A stretch of 54,178 nt of DNA from Helochares maculicollis. Lineage: Eukaryota > Arthropoda > Insecta > Coleoptera > Hydrophilidae. The DNA is taken from positions 1-54,178 of the forward strand of contig JAWQRO010000123.1 of the NCBI GenBank assembly GCA_033557835.1, read 5' to 3'. The notes beneath the pieces were generated by a model. The model saw nothing but the letters and a program-made list of their open reading frames with translations. It was not told where the DNA came from and did no database searches. Each line of letters begins with the position of its first letter. Within the stretch, counting starts at the first letter, position 1. The position numbers were made by a program, and so were the translations under genes. Positions 36,350 through 49,107 of this stretch are shown one piece after another.

Positions 36350-39300
36350 ACACTCGCGTTTCTTTCTTTTGCGAAAAAAGGTGAATCTTTTCTATAAATT
36401 GATACTCCGAAACGGTTTTCTACTCAGAGATTATTATACATACAAAATTAAATAATTTTGCTCTCACTTTGATATATTATTTTTGTTCTATAGTACTGAG
36501 AATTTGATTGCATTTTCTCAATTCTTCTATTTCAGTCATTCGTTGTCATTGTATCTGTATTAAGTTCTGAACGGGTTTGATTTACGATCTGCTAAAATGA
36601 TGTTCTTCCAATTGTAAGACTTAAATTAACATTGGGCTAGGGAAGTGTGGAAGTGGACAATTCAATAAATTGGATTTACTGATTAGTTTTTCGAATTGCC
36701 TTTCAAAAGTGTTTCAGAGCATGAGCTTAATGAGTGGTCTTGTAAGCAAAATACTATCACAATACTTCATCTAAGCCTTGGAGGTACATTTACAAGTTTA
36801 CTATGAATCACAGGATTGAAATAATCACGGCTTTTGTTAAAATAGTAAAAAAGAGTCAATGATTATGATTTATGAATGAGAATGGAACTGAATTTATAGT
36901 TTTTCAACTTGCTTTGCTATAACAAAAAATTTTCGGACCAAAGTACCGGATTATATAATGGGTTTGATTTCATTATTGTGTTGTAGCTTTGAGATGCCGT
37001 TCAGTCTAATGCCACAAGCAATATTTACCGATTCACGCTGACATTTTCACATCTTGACACAATCTCTTTTCAAGAAATTAATAGTATATTGCAATTAAAA
37101 AAACTGTCTGTTTAAGAGTAAAATTATCTATTTTTTAATTTTTGGTGAATCATAAAATGATAATCAAAGTATATAAATAAAATAAAAACATTTCAGTTTG
37201 GATTTCAGTTTGATTCATAATGAATTTTCTAACAAAGTGGCCAGCTTGAAGCATTTACTGAAAATTTCAACTTCACGATTCCAACGCAATCACTTCAGTC
37301 CAATCTGATCTATTAAATACAATTTTACTAATAGAGGTCATGCAAAATTTGTAATTATAATATATGAATAGAAGATAATGCACAGCAAAATCCACCTACT
37401 AATTAAGTCGGCAGTTCTTAATGTCTCACGTTGATCATAAATTCGACTGAACAGCAAGCACGTACACGTTCATGTACGGGGGAAGTAATAAAGTAAGGGA
37501 GCAATTAGTATGTTAATGTTTAGATATGAACAATTAGTCTGAGAAGTCGTTTACTTAAGATTGTTGCTAAACCCAGCACAAGCTTGGAATATTCAAACAG
37601 TCTTAAACAGACGACATCACGTCTACACTGTTAAGATAACAATATAACATGAAGAACCATAAGAGCGTGGTACACTGTTCTTAGAAAACTTGGAATATCA
37701 CAAATAAGGGGAAATTTAGTAAATAAAAATTACACCCAATTTCTTTTTACTACAGTCTGAGTATTGCAACGGTGGTCCTTTTGGAGCAAATAAAAAATAA
37801 CTCCTCAATGTATTTTTTTCGCGTGGGGCTTTTAAATAATTCGTATAATAAGAACGAAGTGGATTCAAGTGAAACAAGAGATGAGAAGGCTTCTTGGGGA
37901 ATAACAGTGTAGAGCACAATTGCAGCAATTAAGCATCCCATCTTAATTAAAGACAAAATGGCGTATCTTAATGCCAAGTTTTCATTATATCACTTAACTT
38001 GATAAGATCAACATTTAGACTAATATTTAAACGCGCCCCGCATTGAATTCAGAATAAGAATTTTTGATTTAATTTCCTATTATTCTTTTCTCTATATTTC
38101 ACGCTACCACTAACATGCCTTTTATAAATTTTACCTTGTAATTTACTTCCGTGATTAATTTTAACAATCATACATTGATTCGTTTCAGACGTTTAAAGCA
38201 CTTGCGCATCTCGAGAAAAGAATCGAAATAGGCAGTCAAATGACAAATGCTACTACTAAACGAAAAAGAGAGATAAAAGGGGATTCAAAATAGTACCATA
38301 AAATAAAATATTAAATACGATTTCTATCGAAAATTTATTTGAGGAATGTCTCAGTTAGATAACGTTATATTTCTAAATACTACAAAGGGTCCTTTTTTAA
38401 GATCAGACGTTCTAAACTTTTGAACCTAGGATTTATTTTTGCATTCATAGTTTGCGAAACGCCGCTTTTTTCAAAAGGCGCTATTGTTTGACGCCCCCTG
38501 ATTTAATTGATACTTATCACCAAAAACATTACAACCGCGACTTTATTTGGCTGTGACAAATCAATTTGAGGATATACATATGTATATTTCTTCTAATGTA
38601 TGCACCCTAGTTCGGTTCAAAAACATCCCTTAATTCGCGAGCGAGCTCCGCCAGCTAAGGGCATCAGCAACGGCACATACACTTAGCTTTGTATCTTATT
38701 TGGGTAGTTTAACACCCCCCCTTCTTTTATTTAGTTTTGCGGTCGCATTCAGGAGGTACCAGAGAGGAAGGGAGCATTTTCCGGAAGCCTTTGATTGATG
38801 AATCTTAAGGCAACTTGAACTATAATTAATTTAGTTATGAATAAATCGAATAAAATTCTAAATTTAAATTTATGGTCGTCCCGGAAAATCATTTATGAAT
38901 TGGTGTGTTTGCATTTTCCCCTAAAAATCGTAAATATGTGTTTTGGTGTGAGTTGGCCAAAGCGGAATGCACCAGCGCGCCGCCGGAGTGTAAATCAAGT
39001 CCGGGCCGGAGTTTTTTGCTTTAAAATATTTTCTACATAACCTAACTATCCACTTAGCCAGAGACCGAGTCGACATATGTGACAACTCTCCATTCCGCTA
39101 CAATGAATCACAAATTTAATCTCACAAATGGATCCAGACCGCATTTCTCAGCTTGCATACTGGCCGCCATATTGTGCCACACATACATCACCATCTCATA
39201 ACCTCAACTTGTGATTTAAGGAGCGACCGTTTTGCTTCTGGGGCGTTTTTAATGTCTAAAAGGAGAAAGAACAAAGGATTTTGTTGTTTTGGTAGAAGCT

Positions 39301-42300
39301 GCCATTTCATAACAGTAGAAAGGTGGCGAGGAATGCAATAGTTTTTTTGTTTGATTGCTACAAGCTTTTCCTTTCTCCATCAGCGATCGTTGATTTGAGA
39401 AATTGTAGATGTTCCTTCTTAGAGACAGTATGGTGTTACAATTAGGAAAAATGTACCCGTAATGAATTATATTCAAAGCCTTATCCTTAAATATATACTT
39501 TTAATATAAATGTTTGTGTTAGAATTAACTAGCCCAGATGTTAGATGTACCATGAAGGATCTGATTCTACTTTGAATTGACCCCGTCATTATTAATAATA
39601 CTGCCAAGCACTCTACTCCTTACAATCGAAATTAGATATGAAAATGAGCACAATTGTTTAATAGTTGCAAGCAACATAAAACTATCTTCTAATTGACACT
39701 TTAGTATTTATCACGCAGACCAGTCACGAAATGGAGCCAATAGACAAAAAATCTATCTACGGTTAATTCAATAAATTTTTGTAAAATCACGAAAGCGAAG
39801 TTAAGAACTAATTAATCCAAATGTTAGAAAACGAACCCGTCAGAGACACCAACAATCGATGGTCATGCCAAAAATGAGGTTTGAGATATAGGAGTCAATT
39901 AGACAATCTGTTAGCCAGGATACTTTTTTTATATAAACTAGAGTATGAATAAATCTAAAATAAGACGATTACTCTAAAGTGAAAATACGAATAAGCATGA
40001 ATCTTGAGAAGATAATAAAATCTGCAGACGAACACAAAATATGAAGTAAAATAGGTACAATGAAAAGAGTCCGCAAAGTGCCAAGCAATAAAGAGCCTCA
40101 AATTATGGATATAATTTAAAATATGAAGAAGGGTATAGAGTATAAAAAACTAAGACTATCTGCAGTTAAAATCTAGAATGTGAATTAAAAATGAAAACTT
40201 AAACAATTACAAGAATCTTTGTAAAAAAATGTAACATTTTTACCTAAACTATTAAAATATTCAGAGAAATGTAGAAATTTTTCGTTGATATGGCATGATG
40301 TGTTGGCGATTATTTTGGAGACAAAAACTGATTTATACTATCAAAATGTTCACGTTGGTACGACATGTAGCATTTCAAGGCTAATAAAGTAAGTTCAGAA
40401 TGTAATTCTTTATTAGTTTTAAAATGTCGCTCTTAAATTTCCATTAATTAATCTCTGTTTTTAAGTAATAGATATATTCTCTCATAAATATTGAGAAGCA
40501 ATCCAGCAAACTAACCAGACACATTACATGTGAGCGTTCATGTCCTTTTAGAGATACTTTTTTCATTTCTTCAGCCCAGACTTCTAGGCATAGCTGGTAA
40601 AATGTAATCATTATCTTATTTTTCTTTAAACTTTAAACTGGGAGCACCTAATATAACTATTTTACGGCATCTTGTGTTAAAACTGTTGCAAATCTACTTA
40701 GAAATATGAAACTGTATGTTTCTTAATAACTTCTTAGGGGTAGTTCTGCTTTTAAAGAGTTATGTTATTGATAGTATTCCCCTTCAGAGCAACTAAAATA
40801 ATGTTACTTATTCTACTATGCTCATTATCATTTTAAGGCTCCATTCAAAATATATCTATCTAGCGAATTATGCCCTTCAGTCAGAATAAAACACCGTTAT
40901 CACTAAAAATACTCACATAATGGGTAGTATCTAATAATGTGGGTCATTGAATGTATTTACATAAATTAGATTTCATGCAGAAATATGTGAGATTTGATAT
41001 AATTCTTTATTATTCAAACAAGTTTCTTTCACTTTTCTCTTAACCTGATTTTTGTAACAAATATAGTGAAGTGATAATGTTGATCTTTCAGAAGAATGCC
41101 TTGGTATTCAAATAGCCGCAGTCGCGAAAGTTTAAACATCGACATTGAACGATACTCTATTTTTACTTCTACCCCAGAATACAACAACACTATAAACAGT
41201 GGGAAAGAAAGAATGTAATGTCGACGAGTACCCAATAAACAATTAAATTTTATTAGGCAAGTTTCAGAAACATCCGCTGGCATTTTATAGAGCTTCAATC
41301 GTTTTATAACGTCAATCCCCTGAGACCAATCAGCTTTAAACTAGAGTAGCCGCCATATTTGAGTCATAAACCAATGACAATTAGCTATAAAACGTTTATT
41401 ATGCCAGGACGACGCTTGTAACACTGATTTCGATACTCTTTTACCGCCTTTCCAAAAGGTCTTCTTGAGGAGGAAAAGGACAGACTTGCGCTATGTCGTC
41501 GAAAAATTAAGTTCATAACTATCGCTCTATGCAAGATGTTACGATCTTCTATGTAGAATGAACACAAGGAAAAGAATTTTATGTCCTTCTCGAATAGTTT
41601 GAATTGTAAAACTTTAGATTGGATCTAGTAAAAATTTTGGGGAAGGGAAATGAGATTTTCGAGCGGGTTACTTAATTGTATTAAAATTTTCCGCGTTTGC
41701 GTTAGTTCGCTTGTGAATTTCCAGAAAGATTTTAATAATATTTACTACGTTTGTACGATATGACATTTTAAGGGTAATTGCAGGAACACTCCCGCAGCAG
41801 GATCGACGGATATTCGTCAATTCATCGCATGAAAACAACATATTTTTAGTTTTATTTTCACTTAGGCAATTGGGAAATGGACACTGTAAATCACACTTTT
41901 CGACGTATTTATGATTACGCTCTTCTGGACGACTATTAGACTGATGGACATTTTCAAAGTATCAGAAATATTTCAGGGATTTTTCTAACTTTGATTTCTT
42001 TCTAAAGCTATGAATTGTTTGGCTGTCGTAGTTCAAGAAATGATGACGTGATCTATGTAATAAACATGAAAAGTTTCCTATAATTTTTATGAAAAGTTTC
42101 GTCAGAGTCGTTGGGTATTATGAACTGGAGGGATTTAAATAAATTGTCGAGTATATGGCATTTAAAAATGATTACCTCCAATAAACAGATTCAATTCCAA
42201 AAGATTATTTAATAAATCTCTTAAATGACACTTTATGAAAATATATGGCGTGGCCATATTTTTGTCGGTATAAACGATTTACTTTATCGGAAGTGCTCCT

Positions 42301-44410
42301 TACTGCAGACTGTAATAAGGACTCTCGCCTAAGTTATTGGCATCGGCGAGCAATTCCTATTAGTTTGATTAAACTGTGCAAGTGAAGGTCCTCCGGGTGC
42401 ATGAGCTAGAATATGACAGGAGTGTTAAATGGTGTATGGGGGATCTATCATATGAAGGGGACTAAGTGACGATTGCTATTTTATAAAATTGACTTGTTGG
42501 TTTAAAAAGGATGTATTGCATTTTGGCTTGGGACTGCTTGAAATATGGTGAGAATTGAAATTTTCATGCTTCAACTATTTTATTAGGTAAAAACACAGAA
42601 ACAATAATTGTAGCTATAAATTGTGGCGATGTGATTCCCAATATTTTACTTGTGAATGTTACGTCTAATTGTATCGCTAGAGTTTCTTTCTGTACTTCTT
42701 TGTAGAAATAAGAGGAATAACAGCCGAAATTAATCCGCTTATATGTGTGTCTAACTAACAGCAAACATAACTCCATTAAGTGGTAAAATCTGCCGGAAAC
42801 AAGGACTACTAATATTCTTTCCAGGAGTGTACCAAAGCGGTAGTATAGTTGAATTGATTGTCGAGTGTTTCTGAACAATCTTAGTTCCTAAATCCGAGCT
42901 TCAGTGCGGTGGAAAAATCGCAACATTCTGTTTCGTTCGTTTGCTGCGTCTCTACAACGGCTAAATATCAAGAACAGGCGTGTCGAAAAAACAATAGGGG
43001 ATGCCGCCAGTTCATTATCTGCTCGCCTGAAGCTGTACTGAGGTTGCTTTTCCGGTATATTACAGCGCGTCATATAACCCCAAATCTCTAAACGATTTAT
43101 AATGGGAAAATACATTTTCGATGCTCCTGAACTGATATCGCCATCTTAAAGTTGTTTCCTTCATATTTTTAGAAATATTTTTATGGCTCATGCGTTAGGA
43201 ATGAAATAGTTCGATATAAAGCCAGTTTTGCGGAATTCATAAATGTTGAAAAGTATTTGTGAACATGCGTTACTATATTTGTGTCATCTTCAAGAGGTAT
43301 TTTAATATTATTGCTAATATTTATCAAAATATCTAATCCCAGCAGTAGCTAAGTAATGAGCCCTAAAAATTAGGATCGAATACAATAGCAAATAGTTTGC
43401 TCTGTAATGGAAACAAATCAATACTTAAAACAACTGCTATTAAGCTTTTGAAATCAAACACCGGTATGATATTAAATTTCGAGTTTATTGATGAAAACTC
43501 TATATTCTCAGAAAATGAAACAAATATGTTTTAATAATTTTTAACGTTTCATTCATTTTGCTAGAATTCTCACAAAGTAGACAAATAGCGCATACATTTC
43601 ACAAAATAAATATCACCTGTTAATAATACTGAAAATAAGACCAGTGCTCCAGAATATCTTTGTAGAGCATTTACAATCCAGCCCATTTCGGGGGATACAA
43701 AAATTGAAAAAAAATCTAAACAGAAGAGAAAAATGATTTTACAAATATTTCTTGTTGGTCTACATGCTTTTCGAAATGTTTGAAGCTGATACTCACTAGC
43801 TTATCAATTTGACCGTAACATGAAAATCTGCAGCCCTTTTTACTAGCTCGAACAGTTTCCCTTGTATTTGCATTGCTTTCTTTTACTATAGCAGAGTAAT
43901 GTGCTAAAGAAAGTGACAATAGCAAATCAAGTTTATTTACTGAGTTTAAATAAACACTCGTTGATTGAAATTTTTTACTTCCTTATCTTTTCCATGTACT
44001 TGCGAACTGATTAATGTCGAAGTTGTCCATAATATTGTCTTTTGTAATAATTAAATCTGTAAAATCATTTTAAAGAGTTGTTAGTAGTTAAGAGAAGCGT
44101 TATTGTTTCTATTTTCACGTTAATTTCATCGAATGAGATATTTATCAATAACCTTCCATAAAGCAACTGTATTCAAATTGTTGTATTGATATGACCTCAT
44201 TGCATGTTTGGTTGCATAAGAGAAGAGGTAGAATCCTAAAAGTGTAAATTGGCTTTGATGTAGAAAAATTGAATTTTTGATTCAATAAAGCGGTAACATA
44301 AAACTATTTAACTTATTAGCAGAGTATATTTTTGTTGGTTTATATCTTCGCATGATAAATAACGTCTAATGGACTAGGCGTACTATAAGATTTGTTGAAT
44401 TTTAAGCTTC
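36350..44410. other. Long gene-poor interval
   Basis: No convincing gene. Less AT-rich patches lie at 38630-39350 (an open frame at 38837-39040 with GC-rich sense and no recognised family), 41310-41570 (promoter-like cluster, listed separately) and 42290-43110. Small open frames at 37716-37977 (a hydrophobic start MGCLIAAIVLYTVIP) and 42564-42878 are not supported by other evidence. Confidence 0.35.
41326..41392 (+). promoter_or_regulatory. CCAAT/CCAAT/TATA promoter-like cluster
   Basis: CCAAT in a good context (GACCAATCAG) lies at 41326-41330, GCCGCCAT (a YY1/Pho-like core) at 41349-41356, a second CCAAT at 41371-41375 and TATAAAA at 41386-41392, all in promoter-like order. A transcript would start near 41417. 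The ATG at 41400 is followed quickly by a stop, so no protein gene is evident. It may serve a non-coding RNA or a decayed gene, or be chance. Confidence 0.3.
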
Positions 44411-44415
44411 GAATA

Positions 44416-45557
44416 TGTTGTTCAATAAGTTTTGCGGTTAGATATGAAAAAACATAATTTTTTGGTTTCAAGAACACTTTATTATATTATTCAGTATAGC
44501 TCTTCTGGCCATCAAAACACTTGTTCCAACGAGACTCCAATTTATGAATTCTATCCCTGAAGTGAGAATCTGAAAGGGCTGCAAAATACGCTTCCACATC
44601 TATCATGACCTTACCATTTGATGAAAATCGCTTTCCACGCATGCATTTTGTTAGGTTTGGAAATAGATGGAAGCCGATATTGAATACTGTGAATGCTCCA
44701 ACAATTCCAACTTTAATTCATGGATTTTATCCATTATTAAAATACCTAGAATTTATTGTTTAACCAGTTTGCAAGTAATCCACTTCCTTTCGCATTCCAA
44801 AAAATTAATGCTAACATCTTTTTGGTAGACTTTTAGACACGAACTCGTTTCGGAACCGAAAAACCAGGTTCATACCACTCTTTAGCCTCTTGTGATGATC
44901 CAAGAGCATGGTGCTACACTAAAGTCTCATCCAAAGTTATGAATCGAATCATAAAATACTCTTCATCATTTCTAAATGTTGCCGAGAAAGTCCCATTTAA
45001 ATTTGTTTGTTCTATTGTTAGCGAATGCGGCACCCATTGTGCACTTATCTTTCTGAAACGCAATATTTCAATCAAAATATTGCTTATACTGCCCAATGAG
45101 ATGCCTAGTGTTTCTATTAAATCTCTTTCACTCACTCGACGATTTTCCAATACGATATTCTGTATTTGTTTTACGATTTCTGGTGTTGTAACTCTTTTTG
45201 GACGTCCTTGACGTGGGTCGTGTTCAAGGTTTGTACCATCTCGTTTAATTTCAGCAACCCATCTTTCTATTGTACTAATTGATGACGAAAAGTTCTTAGA
45301 CACATTAAATATTCGTTAATAAATTTCCTTTGCCTTTAAACCCTAAAAATAAAAATTAAATCACTGAACAATACTTGGTTTGTTTCCAATGAAAAGAAAA
45401 ATACTGTGGCATGTCGATACTAAATGGCTTGTAAACAAAGAATGGATTGACAGCTTGTAATGAAACTTCAGATACGAAGAGTGTTCCAACATAAGAAACC
45501 AAATTTAGACTAGCAGCAGCACTCTTTCTTATCGACCCCAAAACTAATTGAGTAACC
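44416..45557 (-). mobile_element. mariner element, decayed, with both ends
   Basis: The plus-strand left end reads TA|TGTTGTTCAATAAGTTTTG. The right end, read on the minus strand, is TA|GGTTACTCAATTAGTTTTG. These are terminal inverted repeats with the TA target site used by this superfamily. At 1.14 kb it is slightly short for mariner (about 1.3 kb). The minus strand encodes the N-terminal half of the transposase in one open frame (44914-45303), including IERWVAEIKRDGTNLEHDPR, QGRPKR, TTPEIV, NRRVSERDL, WVPHSLT and FITLDETLV. That last motif carries the first catalytic Asp of the DDD triad (TxDET). The downstream half is frameshifted but ends with RWNKCFDGQ-like residues near 44520. It is not functional. 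Confidence 0.8.
44914..45303 (-). pseudogene. mariner transposase N-terminal half (broken)
   Basis: A 129-codon open fragment covers the second helix-turn-helix of the paired-like DNA-binding domain (ISTIERWVAEIK, then GRPKR) and the linker (WVPHSLT). It ends just past the first catalytic aspartate (LDET). A stop at 44911-44913 then cuts it off from the catalytic remainder, which is present but out of frame. The first helix-turn-helix region upstream (45303-45350) is also disrupted. Confidence 0.75.
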
Positions 45558-45689
45558 TAGTAACTCTTCATATTCGAGAGGTTTAGTTTCTATAATGAAA
45601 TTGAATTTTAAAAATGTTTCTGTTGCGCCGTCAACAAAGACATTATTTGAAGATGAACTTCTTCTATCTATCTGATTCCTTTATATTTT

Positions 45690-46117
45690 CGACCCTGAAG
45701 TTGATCGTCTTCAAGGCTTGTGCGACCAAGTTAAAAGTCAGCAACCCGTCTTTGTACTGTACTAATTGCAGGTGCAGAGTGCTTATACCTTTTAAACAAT
45801 CGTTCATAAATGACCACGTTTAAATTAAATAACCCATCTTTCTACTGTACTAATTTCAGGCGAAGAGTCATTACGCACTGTCAACTTTCGTTCATAAATT
45901 TTTAAAAATAAAAATTCAATCACTCCACGATACTTCATTATTCCATATTAAAAAAATACTGTGACCTGTCGATACTAAATGGCTTGTAAACAAAAAATTA
46001 ATTCATAGATTGAATGAAACTTGACAAAATGTTCATATGAAGAGTGTACCAAGATGACAAAAAATTAGGTTAGTAGTGATGCATTTTCAAATCGACCAGA
46101 ATGCTTTATGAACAACC
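45690..46117 (-). mobile_element. Second, truncated mariner copy with an internal duplication
   Basis: From 45960 to 46117 the sequence repeats the 5' leader of the neighbouring element (CTGTCGATACTAAATGGCT-type block) and ends in the same terminal repeat (GGTTGTTCATAAAG on the minus strand) at a TA. Further in, a block equal to the transposase RWVAEIKRDG region occurs twice, near 45735-45810 and 45828-45905, about 95 bases apart. No catalytic region is present. It has the same orientation as the element at 44416-45557. Confidence 0.65.
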
Positions 46118-48960
46118 TAGTACATATCTTATTGCATCTCGTACAATATTTATGTGATTTGCACCTATGCTAATGATTTCATATATTATTTCAAATTGCA
46201 TTAAATCGCAACTTTGAAAAAATTTGAAAGTTTGGTTTTATCTTTAGAATTAGTCAATTTGTCGGAAAGTTTTCATTATTATATTTATTTCTTGCAATTA
46301 TGTTAGCAGAGATTTTGCGTGACAAATAGAAACATTTTTCATTTCAATTTATGTATTAAATATTTGATATTTGTTTTTGCACCAGAAAGCTATAGTATAG
46401 GTTCAAAGCATAATTTCAGATGATTTAATTCTAGAAAAAAGAGCAATATTTGATTCGTATTTTGAAAAAATATTATTTGTTATATTTAGGTTAAGGAGAG
46501 CATCGATGTCAATTCAACAAATTTAAATTTATTACACTTCGTAATTACCACAGACTTTTTGGCCACCCGTTAAGAAAGTCTCAAAGAATCTCTTTGATTC
46601 ATCTAAACAATAGGGCTTAGCCTTACACAAAAATAGTATTAAATATACGGTAGTGTCGAACAAGTAATAACTGAATATTTCAATGTTTATCCATGACAAT
46701 CATTTAGAAAGAGCTCATTGGTTTCCGTATCTAGGATACACAATTAAAAAAAATTGAGAATACTCAATTGAAATTAATAAGCATATATAAGTATCAAGAA
46801 ATGCATCCTTTACACATAGAAGTGGTTATATATTTCAAATTAATCCCTTAAAAAAGATGTGAATACGAATCAACTCTGAACTTATCTCTCTCTCTTTCTC
46901 TGCATTTTTTCGTGGTATGTAGACTTGCAAACTCACAGAAAACATTATAAAAATATTAGAAGCATGCAAAATATGGCTATGCAAACTAGATAAATAGACC
47001 ACACAATAAATAAGAAGCTACAGGGATGAATAAAAGTGAATCCGAAAAATTAGTTAATATATGCTAGCCCATATTGTACTACATACTGATGAATATCGCA
47101 CTTTTAAGCTGATTATGCAGGAAAAGATTCCACATAATTCTAGTGCTATAAGATGGATCTTTTCAGAACTGGAAAGCCACCAATTGTTTAATAAGAAAAG
47201 CGTAAGTTAGCTCAGAGCGGTTGCGAGTAGAATGAGAATAGTCAACGTCCGCTAACGGATATGATTCTTGAAGAAGGGCAACATCCCTTTTGGAATCTGC
47301 AGCATTAAAGGAGCCCATTATGTTTGTTGACTGTTAAATATCCCTGAGTTTGGCTATATATTTCCTATAATTGTGAACTGTTCCGTTTTTTTTTGTTTTT
47401 AAGCATTGCCTGGTCAGATAAGGAAGCATAAAATAAAATGCTACTCTAATGTACGTCCTTCCTAAAGTAGCACCAGCACTTTAACAGGTAATACATAAGT
47501 GACTAATATAATTTTGTTGACAATTTCCTAAGCAAGAATTTTAATAGAAGTATAAAAATTATAACAAATACACTTTACACGAACCTTTACTAAATTAAAA
47601 GAAGTCAGTAACTTATGTTACTACCGCTGCTAATTTTGGCAACTATCAACCTATTGTAGCACGACTGTAACTCTTAGACCGCCTATTTATCTTTTTTGCG
47701 GGCCAAATAGTAACAGAACAGCTTTGATTATTTTCACGGTCCTCGATTCTAGCTTGCTCAATTTCCAAATATCAAAATTCTTTACCATGTTAATGGGATT
47801 AACAATGCTTTCAGATTTTGTAGCAGTAATATTTCAAAATGGAATCGCTTTGAAAACATCCTCAAGGACAAACTAAACTAACCAAACTAAGCCAACGAGG
47901 ACATGGAAGGGCAGAACGGTAGAGCAGACCAGGGAGAGCTGAATAACATAATACTTAATAAGAATGAAAATGATTTTGTGCGGGTTGGCGGTGAGAGTTT
48001 GAAACAGGACAACGAGCGCCATATTTCCGGCTGTGGTAGCGCCGGAAGCGCCTCCATTGTGTGTGACGTCGTAATTAACAAACTAAACTTAACATGTGCT
48101 TTCCTGCTACCATTGTGCTCTTTAAAATTAATGATCGAGTTTCCTTTTGGGCCAGCGCTTGTTCAATAGCACTCGTACATCAACTGACCCGCGACCCAAC
48201 CAAGTCCGACCCCTGCCCTCACTGCGAAAATCCGCATTTCCAGTTGGAAAATGCGTGAAATATTGCCCATAATTACACACAGTATTTACATACGCTTCCA
48301 CGTTTCATACAATGTTTCCATTCAAACATTTTATTCTGCATATGAAAGTAAATTTGAAAATGCATAAATAAATATATTGTATTTGTATTCAGTTAATATA
48401 TATCCAGTGCAATTTATATGTGTTTTATACCATAAAAGCAAAACTACAATCTATTATTGCTTAACATCCTAAATTCTTGTACCTTGGTTTTGATCGTGTG
48501 AGATAATTTTGGCGCCGACGAAATTTTTTTATTTTAAGTCCCAAAATTCGGTATTTGGTTAAATTTGTTAAATTAGAGTAATTAGTCAAATATTTTTTAC
48601 GGAGGTAATATCAGTGTAGAGGTTACGAGGCAAGTCGTTTGATGTACTGTATATACTATATATACTAACTTCATAAGCTTCGGTTTTCAAAGATGCTTAT
48701 AATGCTAGTAAAAATTAAATTAATACTAATTTGAATAAATTATTTAGGGGCTTTTACGTTGCAATGTTTATAAAGAGAAAAAGTCAGACCTATATGGGTG
48801 GAGTGTCAAAATGTAAGTGAAACTGATGATCACCCCTAAACAATTTTTCGCATATATCAAAATGTAATTAGTCATAAATAATTTTTTTACGAAGGATTTT
48901 GGTAAACATTAGATATTTGTAATATTAAAGTTTGAGTCGGCTCAGGATTAGCTGGCGATT
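46118..48960. other. Mostly gene-free interval
   Basis: AT-rich. It contains a Tc1/mariner-like terminus (listed separately), a CT-rich run near 46887-46905, and a less AT-rich open frame at 47903-48166. That frame starts MEGQNGRADQGELNN and has a TGACGTCG motif at 48062-48069; I do not recognise a gene in it. Confidence 0.35.
46540..46572. mobile_element. Solo Tc1/mariner-like terminus
   Basis: The minus strand reads ACGGGTGGCCAAAAAGTCTG, followed by TGGTAATTACGAAGTG. This resembles the outer end of Tc1/mariner elements (GGGTGGCCAAAAAGT). No transposase and no opposite end were found. Confidence 0.3.
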
Positions 48961-49107
48961 AGTACATATTTGTTTTAAACATGCCAGTTGCTACAAGACT
49001 ATACTCCATTTCATTGTGTCATTTTCATTTGACAGAAGCGGAATTCTTCATGGTACAACATTAGCTACAGCAGAAACAGACACCTAGGCTAAATTGTTGG
49101 TAGAAAC

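Noticed and set aside
37716..37977. A small frame with a signal-peptide-like start, MGCLIAAIVLYTVIP
   Set aside because: The body has no cysteine pattern or domain, two overlapping frames are equally open, and there is no promoter or poly(A) support.
42564..42878. A hydrophobic 104-codon minus-strand frame that recalls a receptor C-terminus
   Set aside because: It begins at a TTG, not an ATG, has no acceptor or conserved chemoreceptor motif that I can identify, and the neighbours carry nothing similar.
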